Shown here piece by piece: positions 1 through 5,286 of a stretch of 18,060 nt of DNA. A program made the translations under genes and the position numbers. The stretch covers positions 1 to 18,060 of the forward strand of contig CAJUJM010000053.1 in the NCBI GenBank assembly GCA_910586755.1, written 5' to 3'. How positions within the stretch are numbered: the first letter of the stretch is position 1; every line of letters begins with the position of its first letter. The DNA is from an uncultured Lachnospiraceae bacterium. GTDB taxonomy: Bacteria > Bacillota > Clostridia > Lachnospirales > Lachnospiraceae. Below the pieces are notes generated by a model. It ran no database searches. It saw nothing but the letters and a program-made list of their open reading frames with translations, and was not told the origin of the DNA.

Positions 1-2
1 AT

Positions 3-290
3 AAGTATAAGGATGACATATTCCCTTTTTACGACAATGCTAAGGGAAAGACCATTACTCTGGTGATTCAAATGGATGATGAGCAGGGACGCCTGTCGGA
101 TCTTCTCCATGTGGTGGCAGTTTACAAGGCCAATATTCTGACGATCCATCAGAGTATTCCCGTAAACGGGGTAGCTATGCTGACTTTAAGCGTAGAGGTA
201 CAAAACCATACCGGGAATGTTTCCAGCATGATAGAAGAGATGGAGAACATGAGAGGGATCCATTATGTAAAGATATTAGCCAGAGAATAG
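3..290 (+). CDS. ACT-domain protein, PheB-like (5' end outside window)
   Basis: This is the C-terminal part of a small ACT-domain protein; the frame is open from base 3, so its start lies upstream of the window. The visible residues include GKTITLVIQMDDEQGRLSD and NILTIHQSIPVNGVA, which match the ACT fold of the PheB/UPF0735 family. ACT domains usually bind amino acids and regulate the enzymes they sit beside. It ends 27 bases before the preferred homoserine dehydrogenase start and is probably co-transcribed with hom and lysC. That context suggests a regulatory role in aspartate-family amino-acid synthesis. The role is inferred; the family call is fairly firm. Confidence 0.82.
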   Translation, partial: KYKDDIFPFYDNAKGKTITLVIQMDDEQGRLSDLLHVVAVYKANILTIHQSIPVNGVAMLTLSVEVQNHTGNVSSMIEEMENMRGIHYVKILARE

Positions 291-317
291 ACGGAAATGA
301 CGGAAAGGGGCAACAAA

Positions 318-1556
318 ATGAGTACAGAGGCAAAACAAAATGAGAAAATAGCAGCTGCAGTTATGGGATACGGAACCATTGGCTCCGGCGTGGTGGAGAT
401 CCTTGAAAAAAACAGGGATGTAATAGCAAAAAAAGTGGGAAAAGAAATAGAAGCGAAATATATTTTGGATCTTCGGGAATTTCCGGGAACCCCGGTAGAA
501 CATAAAATTGTTCATGATATTGCTGCTATTACAGAGGATCCGGCGGTAAAGATCGTGGTAGAGGCTATGGGCGGCGTCCACCCGGCTTATGAGTTCGCAA
601 AGGCCTGCCTGATGACCGGAAAGCACGTAGTTACATCCAACAAGGCTCTGGTGGCTGCCTGCGGCACGGAACTTTTACAAATTGCCCGGGAAAAACAGGT
701 GAATTTCCTGTTTGAAGCCAGCACAGGGGGAGGAATCCCTGTAATCCGCACCATGTACCGCTCTCTGGCAGGAGAGAAAATTGAGGAAATCACCGGAATT
801 TTAAATGGCACCACCAACTATATCCTGACCAAAATGGATCGCTGCGGCCAGACCTTTGAGAGCGCTCTGAAAGAGGCCCAGGATCTGGGGTATGCAGAGA
901 GAAATCCGGAGGCGGATGTGGAGGGCCACGATACCTGCCGCAAGATTGCCATTTTAACTGCTATGGCCACAGGAAAAGAAGTAAATTACGAGGATATCCC
1001 CACAGAGGGAATTACCAGAATCACGGATATGGATTTTAAATACGCAGAAAAGCTGGGCAGATCGGTGAAGCTTTTCGGCTCCAGCCGCATAGAAGGGGAC
1101 AAGGTTACAGCCTTTGTGGCTCCAGTAATGATTGGCCCGGAACATCCGCTGTATTCTGTAAATGACGTTTATAACGGCATTGTTATAAAAGGAAACATGC
1201 TGGGTACTTCCATGTATTTTGGCAGCGGCGCAGGAAAGCTTCCTACCGCCAGCGCAGTGGTAGCCGATATGATGGAGGCCGCCATTTACGAAGGAGAAAA
1301 TATCCCCTTAGGCTGGACGGAGGAAAAACAGGAGATAGAACCTTGGGAAAATGCTTCTTTCCGCTATTTCCTGCGGATTTCCGGAAACAGCCAGTCTAAG
1401 AAGGAAAAGGTAACAGAGGTGTTCCCGGACGGAGAGATTGTAGAGCTTTCCGGCTGCTGTGAGTTTGGGGTGCTTACCTCTAAAATGAGCGGAGCGGAAT
1501 TGAATCAGAAAAAGGCCGCTATTTCTGATGTTATAGGCCTGATCCGGGCAGAATGA
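318..1556 (+). CDS. hom: Homoserine dehydrogenase
   Basis: Catalyses NAD(P)H-dependent reduction of aspartate semialdehyde to homoserine, the branch point to threonine and methionine. The N-terminal Rossmann domain shows GYGTIGSG (residues 17-24) and the stretch VEAMGGVHPAYEFA. The catalytic domain shows the family signature GILNGTTNYILTKM and the AERNPEADVEGHDTCRK segment with the acidic and lysine residues used in catalysis. The protein is 412 residues, slightly shorter than the usual Firmicutes enzyme of about 430, and the C-terminal ACT-like tail is divergent. I chose the ATG at 318 because AGGGG lies 7 bases upstream; an in-frame ATG at 297 has a poor ribosome site. lysC follows 7 bases after the stop, so the pair is almost certainly one operon. 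Confidence 0.95.
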   Translation: MSTEAKQNEKIAAAVMGYGTIGSGVVEILEKNRDVIAKKVGKEIEAKYILDLREFPGTPVEHKIVHDIAAITEDPAVKIVVEAMGGVHPAYEFAKACLMTGKHVVTSNKALVAACGTELLQIAREKQVNFLFEASTGGGIPVIRTMYRSLAGEKIEEITGILNGTTNYILTKMDRCGQTFESALKEAQDLGYAERNPEADVEGHDTCRKIAILTAMATGKEVNYEDIPTEGITRITDMDFKYAEKLGRSVKLFGSSRIEGDKVTAFVAPVMIGPEHPLYSVNDVYNGIVIKGNMLGTSMYFGSGAGKLPTASAVVADMMEAAIYEGENIPLGWTEEKQEIEPWENASFRYFLRISGNSQSKKEKVTEVFPDGEIVELSGCCEFGVLTSKMSGAELNQKKAAISDVIGLIRAE

Positions 1557-1563
1557 GGAAATT

Positions 1564-2772
1564 ATGCTGATTGTAAAGAAATTCGGAGGAAGCTCCGTCG
1601 CAGATAAAGAGAAGATATTTAATGTGGCAAAGCGCTGCATTGAGGACTATGAAAAGGGCCATGATGTAGTGGTGGTTGTGTCTGCAATGGGAAAGACCAC
1701 AGATGGGCTGCTAACCAAAGCCCATGAGATTAACTATAACCCGCCTAAGCGGGAGCTGGACATGCTCCTTGTAACAGGGGAACAGGTGTCAGCCTCCTTG
1801 ATGGCGATGGCTATCCACGCCCTGGGGGTTCCGGCCATTTCCCTCAATGCCGCTCAGGTTGCCATGCACACCACCAGCGCCTATACCAAGGCCAAGTTAA
1901 AAAAGATTGAGACGGATCGAATCCGTCATGAACTGGATTCCCGTAAGATTGTGGTTATCACTGGATTTCAGGGTATTAACCGGTATGATGATATGACCAC
2001 TTTGGGAAGGGGAGGATCCGATACCACAGCAGTGGCCATTACGGCGGCTCTTCATGGAGATCGCTGCGAGATCTACACGGATGTGGAAGGCGTTTATACT
2101 GCAGATCCCAGGATTGTGCCCAATGCCCGGAAACTTTCTGAGGTTTCCTACGATGAAATGCTGGAATTTGCGTCATTGGGGGCAAAGGTTCTCCACAACC
2201 GCTCTGTGGAGATGGCAAAGAAATACGGGGTGGAGCTGGTAGTTCTTTCAAGCCTTACCAGAGCCCGGGGAACTGTAGTAAAGGAGGATACAAGAGTGGA
2301 GCGTATGTTGGTAAGCGGCGTTGCCGTAGATAAAAATACCGCCAGGGTTTCTGTGCTGGGCGTAAAAAATGAGCCGGGAATTGCTTTCCGCATTTTCAAT
2401 ATGCTGGCAAAGAACCAGATCAACGTGGATATTATTATCCAGTCTGTAGGAAGAGAAGATAGAAAAGATATCTCCTTTACTGTGGCAAGAACGGATCTGG
2501 CAGAAACGCTGGATCTGCTAAATGAAAATAAAGAGGCTTTTACTGCCAGCGGGATTACCTGCGACGAGACGGTGGCCAAGGTGTCCATTATCGGGGCCGG
2601 TATGGTCAGCAACCCGGGAGTTGCCGCCAAAATGTTTGAGGCCCTTGCCAGCGGGAATGTGAATATTAAAATGATTGCCACTTCTGAGATTCGAATTACG
2701 GTTCTCATTGATGAGCAGGATGCAAACCGGGCTATGCGCCTGGTTCATGATGCCTTTGATATGGCAGATTAA
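1564..2772 (+). CDS. lysC: Aspartate kinase
   Basis: Phosphorylates aspartate, the first committed step to lysine, threonine and methionine. The N-terminus carries the kinase signature KFGGSSVA (residues 5-12). VVVVSAMGKTTDGLL and TTLGRGGSDTTAVAI follow, with EIYTDVEGVYTADPRIV marking the aspartate-binding and ATP-binding parts. The last ~140 residues form two ACT domains (VSVLGVKNEPGIAFRIFNML and VSIIGAGMVSNPGVAAKMFE), the usual site of feedback control by lysine and/or threonine. Length (402 residues) fits single-function Gram-positive aspartokinases. GAGG precedes the ATG by 5 bases and the gap from hom is 7 bases. No lysine riboswitch or attenuator is visible; any leader would lie upstream of the window. 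The symbol could differ between genomes with several aspartokinases. Confidence 0.95.
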   Translation: MLIVKKFGGSSVADKEKIFNVAKRCIEDYEKGHDVVVVVSAMGKTTDGLLTKAHEINYNPPKRELDMLLVTGEQVSASLMAMAIHALGVPAISLNAAQVAMHTTSAYTKAKLKKIETDRIRHELDSRKIVVITGFQGINRYDDMTTLGRGGSDTTAVAITAALHGDRCEIYTDVEGVYTADPRIVPNARKLSEVSYDEMLEFASLGAKVLHNRSVEMAKKYGVELVVLSSLTRARGTVVKEDTRVERMLVSGVAVDKNTARVSVLGVKNEPGIAFRIFNMLAKNQINVDIIIQSVGREDRKDISFTVARTDLAETLDLLNENKEAFTASGITCDETVAKVSIIGAGMVSNPGVAAKMFEALASGNVNIKMIATSEIRITVLIDEQDANRAMRLVHDAFDMAD

Positions 2773-2779
2773 TTCCCTT

Positions 2780-3121
2780 ATGGAGACGGCGCAGGCAGAA
2801 TATGGACTGCCCTGTCTCTTTCGCTTTTTTACCGGGCTTTACTGTCCGGGCTGCGGAGGGACCCGGGCGGTAAAAGCTCTGTTGTCCGGGGAAATAGTAA
2901 AGAGCTTGTATTTTCACCCCCTTGTACCGTATGTAGCAGCAGCCGGGGCAGTGGAGATTGTTTTTTGGATAAAAGGCCGGTTAAGGCCTTCTGCAAAAAA
3001 CTTCCCGGGCTTTTCATACCGGCTCTCAAGATGGGCTATTGGCGCCTTGGCAATAGTACTTATTAACTGGATTATAAAAAACGGGGCGTTGATCTTTTTT
3101 GGGATAGCTATGATTCCGTGA
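2780..3121 (+). CDS. DUF2752 family small membrane protein
   Basis: A 113-residue protein with the DUF2752 hallmark CPGCGGTRA (residues 22-30) just after FTGLY, then hydrophobic stretches around residues 45-62 and 88-110. Members are small membrane proteins of unknown function. The cysteine pair in CPGC resembles a metal or redox site, but that is only a resemblance. The ATG at 2780 lies 7 bases after the lysC stop but has no good ribosome site, so translation may be coupled to lysC. In-frame ATGs at 2747 and 2750, inside lysC, are alternatives. It is the last gene before a strong terminator and probably rides on the hom-lysC transcript. Confidence 0.78.
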   Translation: METAQAEYGLPCLFRFFTGLYCPGCGGTRAVKALLSGEIVKSLYFHPLVPYVAAAGAVEIVFWIKGRLRPSAKNFPGFSYRLSRWAIGALAIVLINWIIKNGALIFFGIAMIP

Positions 3122-3143
3122 GGCGTGGAGTTTGAATTCATTA

Positions 3144-3194
3144 AAAAGACCATTGCTCTATAGATGTTTATTCATCTTAGGGCAATGGTCTTTT
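3144..3194. terminator. Long bidirectional terminator hairpin
   Basis: A near-perfect stem of about 22 bp pairs AAAAGACCATTGC with GCAATGGTCTTTT. Pairing continues inward with one wobble and one bulge to a GATG/CATC closure around a short T-rich loop. The A-run on the left and T-run on the right make it usable from both strands, which suits its place between the plus-strand DUF2752 gene and the minus-strand DUF4190 gene. Confidence 0.85.
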
Positions 3195-3202
3195 GCTGCT
3201 TT

Positions 3203-3309
3203 GAAAGTTCCGCCGCCGACAGGCGGTATAAGTTCAGGTATGTCCCATGCGCCCGCCGGATTTTTATGTGAGGCAGTGCGTCCGCCGCCGGGCGCATGCA
3301 GGTTGACTA
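3203..3309 (+). repeat. Dispersed ~107-bp structured repeat, copy A
   Basis: First of three copies of a repeat that also lies at 8515-8622 (minus) and 14747-14854 (plus). Shared blocks in order are GCCGCC-loop-GGCGG, TTCAGGTATG, ATGCGCC(C/T)GCC, CGTCCGC, GGGCG(C/T)ATGCAGGTT. It can form a small hairpin (GCCGCC/GGCGGT) and a larger one in which CATGCGCCCG (3246-3255) pairs with CGGGCGCATG (3289-3298). Its last three bases are the stop codon of the converging DUF4190 gene. No coding capacity is evident. Confidence 0.85.
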
Positions 3310-3942
3310 CTGAACCATCTGATATTGCTCTAAAAGCTCATTAAAAAAGGAAGCATATTCCGGATTTTTCATGAGAGAAAGAATAAAAATGTAATAGGCA
3401 AAAAAAGCCAGGCTGACGACCAGTCCCACAATCGAAAGAACGATACCGGCAATGGCAAATCCGTCCATGGGCTGCCCTTTTTTGGAGAGAATCGCCAGGA
3501 CAATTCCGGTAATTCCAAGGATAACAGCCAAAGGGGAAGCGCAGCAGGCTACAATCGAGAAAATACCTGAGATCATAGAAAATACGGCCATGGTATTTTT
3601 CTTCTTATAAGGCGGTTGAGGCTGCCCCTGGCCATAGCCGGGAACCGTATAATAAGGATTTTGGTTTCCGCCCTGATTATAGCCATGAAAGCCGGACTGA
3701 CCGTAAGGGTTTTGAGGCGGGTACTGCCAGGGGTTCTGTTCCTGGCCGGAGTTTTGATTCTGCTCCTGACCGGAATTGCTGTAAGGATTCTGCTCCTGGC
3801 CGGGATTGCCGTAGGGGTTCTGATTTTGCCCCGGATTGCCGTAAGGATTTTGGGACTGTCCGCCGTCCTGCCCTCTCTCGGGGCTGTCTTGCTGTCCGTC
3901 ACTTGGATTTCTATATAAATCGTCTCCGTTAAAATCTGACAT
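3307..3942 (-). CDS. DUF4190 membrane protein with Gln/Asn/Pro/Gly-rich repeats
   Basis: A 211-residue protein in two parts. Residues 1-115 are low-complexity and rich in Q, N, P, G and Y, with imperfect 10-residue repeats of the type NPGQ(E/N)QNPY(G/S). Residues ~117-153 and ~161-190 are hydrophobic and match the DUF4190 pattern (AVILGITGIVLAILSKKGQPMDGFAIAG), followed by a short charged tail. It is probably anchored in the membrane with the repetitive part on one side; function is unknown. The start at 3942 has GGAGG 8 bases upstream on the minus strand, and a good promoter (3980-4008) lies behind it. The frame stays open further upstream, but that part only translates the 80-bp repeat. Its stop codon falls in dispersed repeat copy A. 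Confidence 0.85.
   Translation of the reverse strand: MSDFNGDDLYRNPSDGQQDSPERGQDGGQSQNPYGNPGQNQNPYGNPGQEQNPYSNSGQEQNQNSGQEQNPWQYPPQNPYGQSGFHGYNQGGNQNPYYTVPGYGQGQPQPPYKKKNTMAVFSMISGIFSIVACCASPLAVILGITGIVLAILSKKGQPMDGFAIAGIVLSIVGLVVSLAFFAYYIFILSLMKNPEYASFFNELLEQYQMVQ
3751..3860 (-). repeat. 30-bp tandem repeat inside the DUF4190 gene
   Basis: About four units of exactly 30 bases begin at 3751, 3781, 3811 and 3841. They share GTAAGGATTCTG...GGATTGCC-type blocks on the plus strand. The unit is a multiple of three, so gain or loss of units keeps the frame and changes the length of the Q/N/P/G-rich segment by ten residues. Confidence 0.8.
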
Positions 3943-3979
3943 AAATATTTCCTCCAATCGTAAACTTAAGTCACAAAGT

Positions 3980-4008
3980 ATTGTAGCATGAAATCCACGG
4001 TATGTCCA
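3980..4008 (-). promoter_or_regulatory. Sigma-A promoter for the DUF4190 gene
   Basis: Read on the minus strand, TGGACA (4008-4003) is followed after exactly 17 bases by TACAAT (3985-3980), about 38 bases before the start codon. The -35 lies inside the left 80-bp repeat, while the -10 is just outside its conserved core. Confidence 0.65.
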
Positions 4009-4069
4009 CTGAGGATAAGATGTTTGTGAAAAATCCAATCATATCCTTGCATATACCGATTCTATGAAT
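3990..4069. repeat. 80-bp direct repeat, left copy
   Basis: Matches 5120-5199 at 79 of 80 positions; the one difference is A at 4018 versus G at 5148. The two copies lie 1130 bases apart in the same orientation and enclose the Rpn-like gene with its promoter and terminator. Near its ends the unit holds an inverted pair, CGGTAT (3998-4003) and ATACCG (4053-4058). -35-like hexamers point outward at both ends: TGGACA on the minus strand and TTGCAT on the plus strand. Leftward of the core there is weaker similarity (ATTGTAG versus ATTGCAG). Confidence 0.93.
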
Positions 4070-4076
4070 ATATATT
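4047..4076 (+). promoter_or_regulatory. Possible promoter at right edge of left 80-bp repeat
   Basis: TTGCAT (4047-4052), an 18-base spacer and TATATT (4071-4076). The -35 belongs to the repeat and the -10 to the unique DNA beyond it. It would transcribe toward the Rpn-like gene but is weaker-looking than the promoter at 4111. Confidence 0.4.
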
Positions 4077-4110
4077 CTTGAACTACAAGCTGCGGAAAAA
4101 GAGGAGAATA

Positions 4111-4139
4111 TTGCAGGAAAGGGGACGGTATGATATACT
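4111..4139 (+). promoter_or_regulatory. Sigma-A promoter for the Rpn-like gene
   Basis: TTGCAG (4111-4116), a 17-base spacer and TATACT (4134-4139), about 85 bases before the annotated start. The gene therefore carries its own promoter inside the unit bounded by the 80-bp repeats. The leader after it contains short dyads (AGTATG/CATACT) of unknown meaning. Confidence 0.6.
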
Positions 4140-4224
4140 GGAAGCAGATAAAAGAGAGTGAGTATGCACAGCGTATAGAAAGAGAAACGGGGAACTACTC
4201 ATACTGAAATGAGATACAGCTGGA

Positions 4225-5025
4225 ATGAGGGAGGCGAGAAGACTGGGACGTAAGGACACGGTGACAGGAGCCTATGTGAAACAGAATATGATTTTCGCTG
4301 ACGCATTTAACTATTACATTTTTGGCGGACAGCAGGTGATCCAGCCAGATCGGCTGAAAGAGTTGGATACTGCAGAAATTCAAAAGGCAGCTAACAGCCA
4401 CAGAAAAGCCAGGGATTATAAGGAACATGGTAAGGGGGAGTTCTTGGCCGGGTTTTATAAAGAGGATAAGTTGATACCGGTTACTACGTTGGTGATCTTC
4501 TTTTCTCCGGATGAGTGGGACGGACCTACTTCTCTTCATGAGATGATGAATGTGAAGGAGGAACGGATTCTTTCCCTGGTTCCTGACTATCAGATTCATC
4601 TTATTGCTCCAGCGAGGCTGGCAGATAAAGAGTTGAAAAAGTTTCATTCATCATTGAGGGAAGTTTTGGGATTCATTAAGTATTCCAATGATATAGAAAA
4701 AATGGATGAGATAGTACATGGAGATTTTCAGAAGTTGAGACGGGAAGAGATTGATGTACTAAATCAGTGTGTAAATGTTAAACTGGAATTACCGGATGGA
4801 GAGGAGACGATAGATGTGTGTAAGGCATGGGAGGATATGAAGAAAGAGACCGCGAGAAAAGCGGCGGAGGAGGCAGCAATAAAGGCAACGGAGGAAACAG
4901 AGGAACGAACATTGCTGGAGGCAGTTAGTAATATGGTAAAGGAACTTCCGTTATCAGTTGAACAAGCAATGGCGATATTAAAAGTGCCGGAGGCAAAACG
5001 CTCCAAACTGGCGGCCAAGCTGTAA
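4225..5025 (+). CDS. Rpn-like PD-(D/E)XK family protein, internally deleted
   Basis: Resembles the Rpn / 'putative transposase' PD-(D/E)XK proteins that are abundant in Lachnospiraceae. The N-terminal block FADAFNYYIFGGQQVI and the C-terminal blocks EWDGPTSLHEMM, PDYQIHLIAPA and FHSSLREVLGFIKYS are family-typical. A charged, probably coiled segment (~205-235) and an end of the type VEQAMAILKVPE follow. In full-length relatives, as I recall them, the LDTAEI block is followed by ~60-70 residues with the catalytic GIENQ...YDA segment. Here LDTAEI (residue 52) runs straight into KAANSHRKARD, so the nuclease core looks deleted in frame and the protein is probably inactive. The ATG at 4225 is the nearest standard start. 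However, GGGAGG (4229-4234) sits 8 bases before an in-frame CTG at 4243, where relatives begin, so that codon may be the true or former start. The gene has its own promoter and terminator between two 80-bp repeats. Confidence 0.75.
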   Translation: MREARRLGRKDTVTGAYVKQNMIFADAFNYYIFGGQQVIQPDRLKELDTAEIQKAANSHRKARDYKEHGKGEFLAGFYKEDKLIPVTTLVIFFSPDEWDGPTSLHEMMNVKEERILSLVPDYQIHLIAPARLADKELKKFHSSLREVLGFIKYSNDIEKMDEIVHGDFQKLRREEIDVLNQCVNVKLELPDGEETIDVCKAWEDMKKETARKAAEEAAIKATEETEERTLLEAVSNMVKELPLSVEQAMAILKVPEAKRSKLAAKL

Positions 5026-5042
5026 ATGAAAAAGGAACAATT

Positions 5043-5094
5043 AAGAGAAGAAAACCTTGTATTTATGCGGGGATTCTTCTCTTTTAAATTTTTA
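5043..5094 (+). terminator. Terminator after the Rpn-like gene
   Basis: A 10-bp perfect stem pairs AAGAGAAGAA (5043-5052) with TTCTTCTCTT (5074-5083) around a 21-base loop. A T-rich tail (TTAAATTTTTAA) follows. It begins 18 bases after the stop codon. Confidence 0.75.
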
Positions 5095-5119
5095 AGTGTT
5101 GAAAATAGGATTGCAGAAC

Positions 5120-5199
5120 GAAATCCACGGTATGTCCACTGAGGATAGGATGTTTGTGAAAAATCCAATCATATCCTTGCATATACCGATTCTATGAAT
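5120..5199. repeat. 80-bp direct repeat, right copy
   Basis: Second copy of the unit at 3990-4069, with one mismatch. Its right end supplies the -35 (TTGCAT) of the tex promoter, whose -10 begins at the very next base, 5200. At its left end the minus-strand TGGACA is followed at the same 17-base spacing by TGCAAT, a weakened version of the TACAAT beside the left copy. Confidence 0.93.
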
Positions 5200-5205
5200 T
5201 ATAAT
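5177..5205 (+). promoter_or_regulatory. Sigma-A promoter for tex
   Basis: TTGCAT (5177-5182), a 17-base spacer and a consensus TATAAT (5200-5205). The start codon of tex is 82 bases downstream of the -10. The repeat boundary falls exactly between spacer and -10. Confidence 0.75.
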
Positions 5206-5208
5206 AGG

Positions 5209-5259
5209 CTGGTCAAGACCAGAAGGTCCGGCTGCCGGCGCCGGCCGGTTTTCGGGCCT
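5209..5259 (+). promoter_or_regulatory. Structured leader of tex: two dyads
   Basis: CTGGTC-AA-GACCAG (5209-5222) is a perfect inverted repeat that covers the expected transcription start. It is followed by a GC-rich block in which AGGTCCG can pair with CGGGCCT around a perfect 12-base palindrome, GCCGGCGCCGGC (5234-5245). The first dyad could be an operator or an RNA hairpin; the second would form a stable hairpin in the leader. No long T-run follows, so it is not an obvious terminator. Confidence 0.5.
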
Positions 5260-5286
5260 GAATATACAGACAGAAAAGGAACGTAT

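Noticed and set aside
297..317. Longer start for homoserine dehydrogenase
   Set aside because: The ATG at 318 has AGGGG at ideal distance; the one at 297 does not, and the extra residues are not family-like.
2148..2708. Minus-strand 186-residue frame inside lysC
   Set aside because: Antisense shadow of a conserved aspartokinase; no ribosome site and serine-rich composition typical of such shadows.
3132..3344. Plus-strand 70-residue frame after DUF2752
   Set aside because: It runs through the terminator hairpin and repeat copy A and has no ribosome site.
3751..3860. CRISPR-like array
   Set aside because: The 30-base units are directly adjacent without spacers and are coding repeats.
4764..5168. 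Minus-strand 134-residue frame starting MDFSQTSYPQWTYRGF, the same start as the extended DUF4190 frame
   Set aside because: The shared N-terminus is only the translation of the 80-bp repeat. The rest is antisense to the Rpn-like gene.
5194..5286. Longer start for tex
   Set aside because: The extension translates the repeat end, the promoter -10 and the structured leader.
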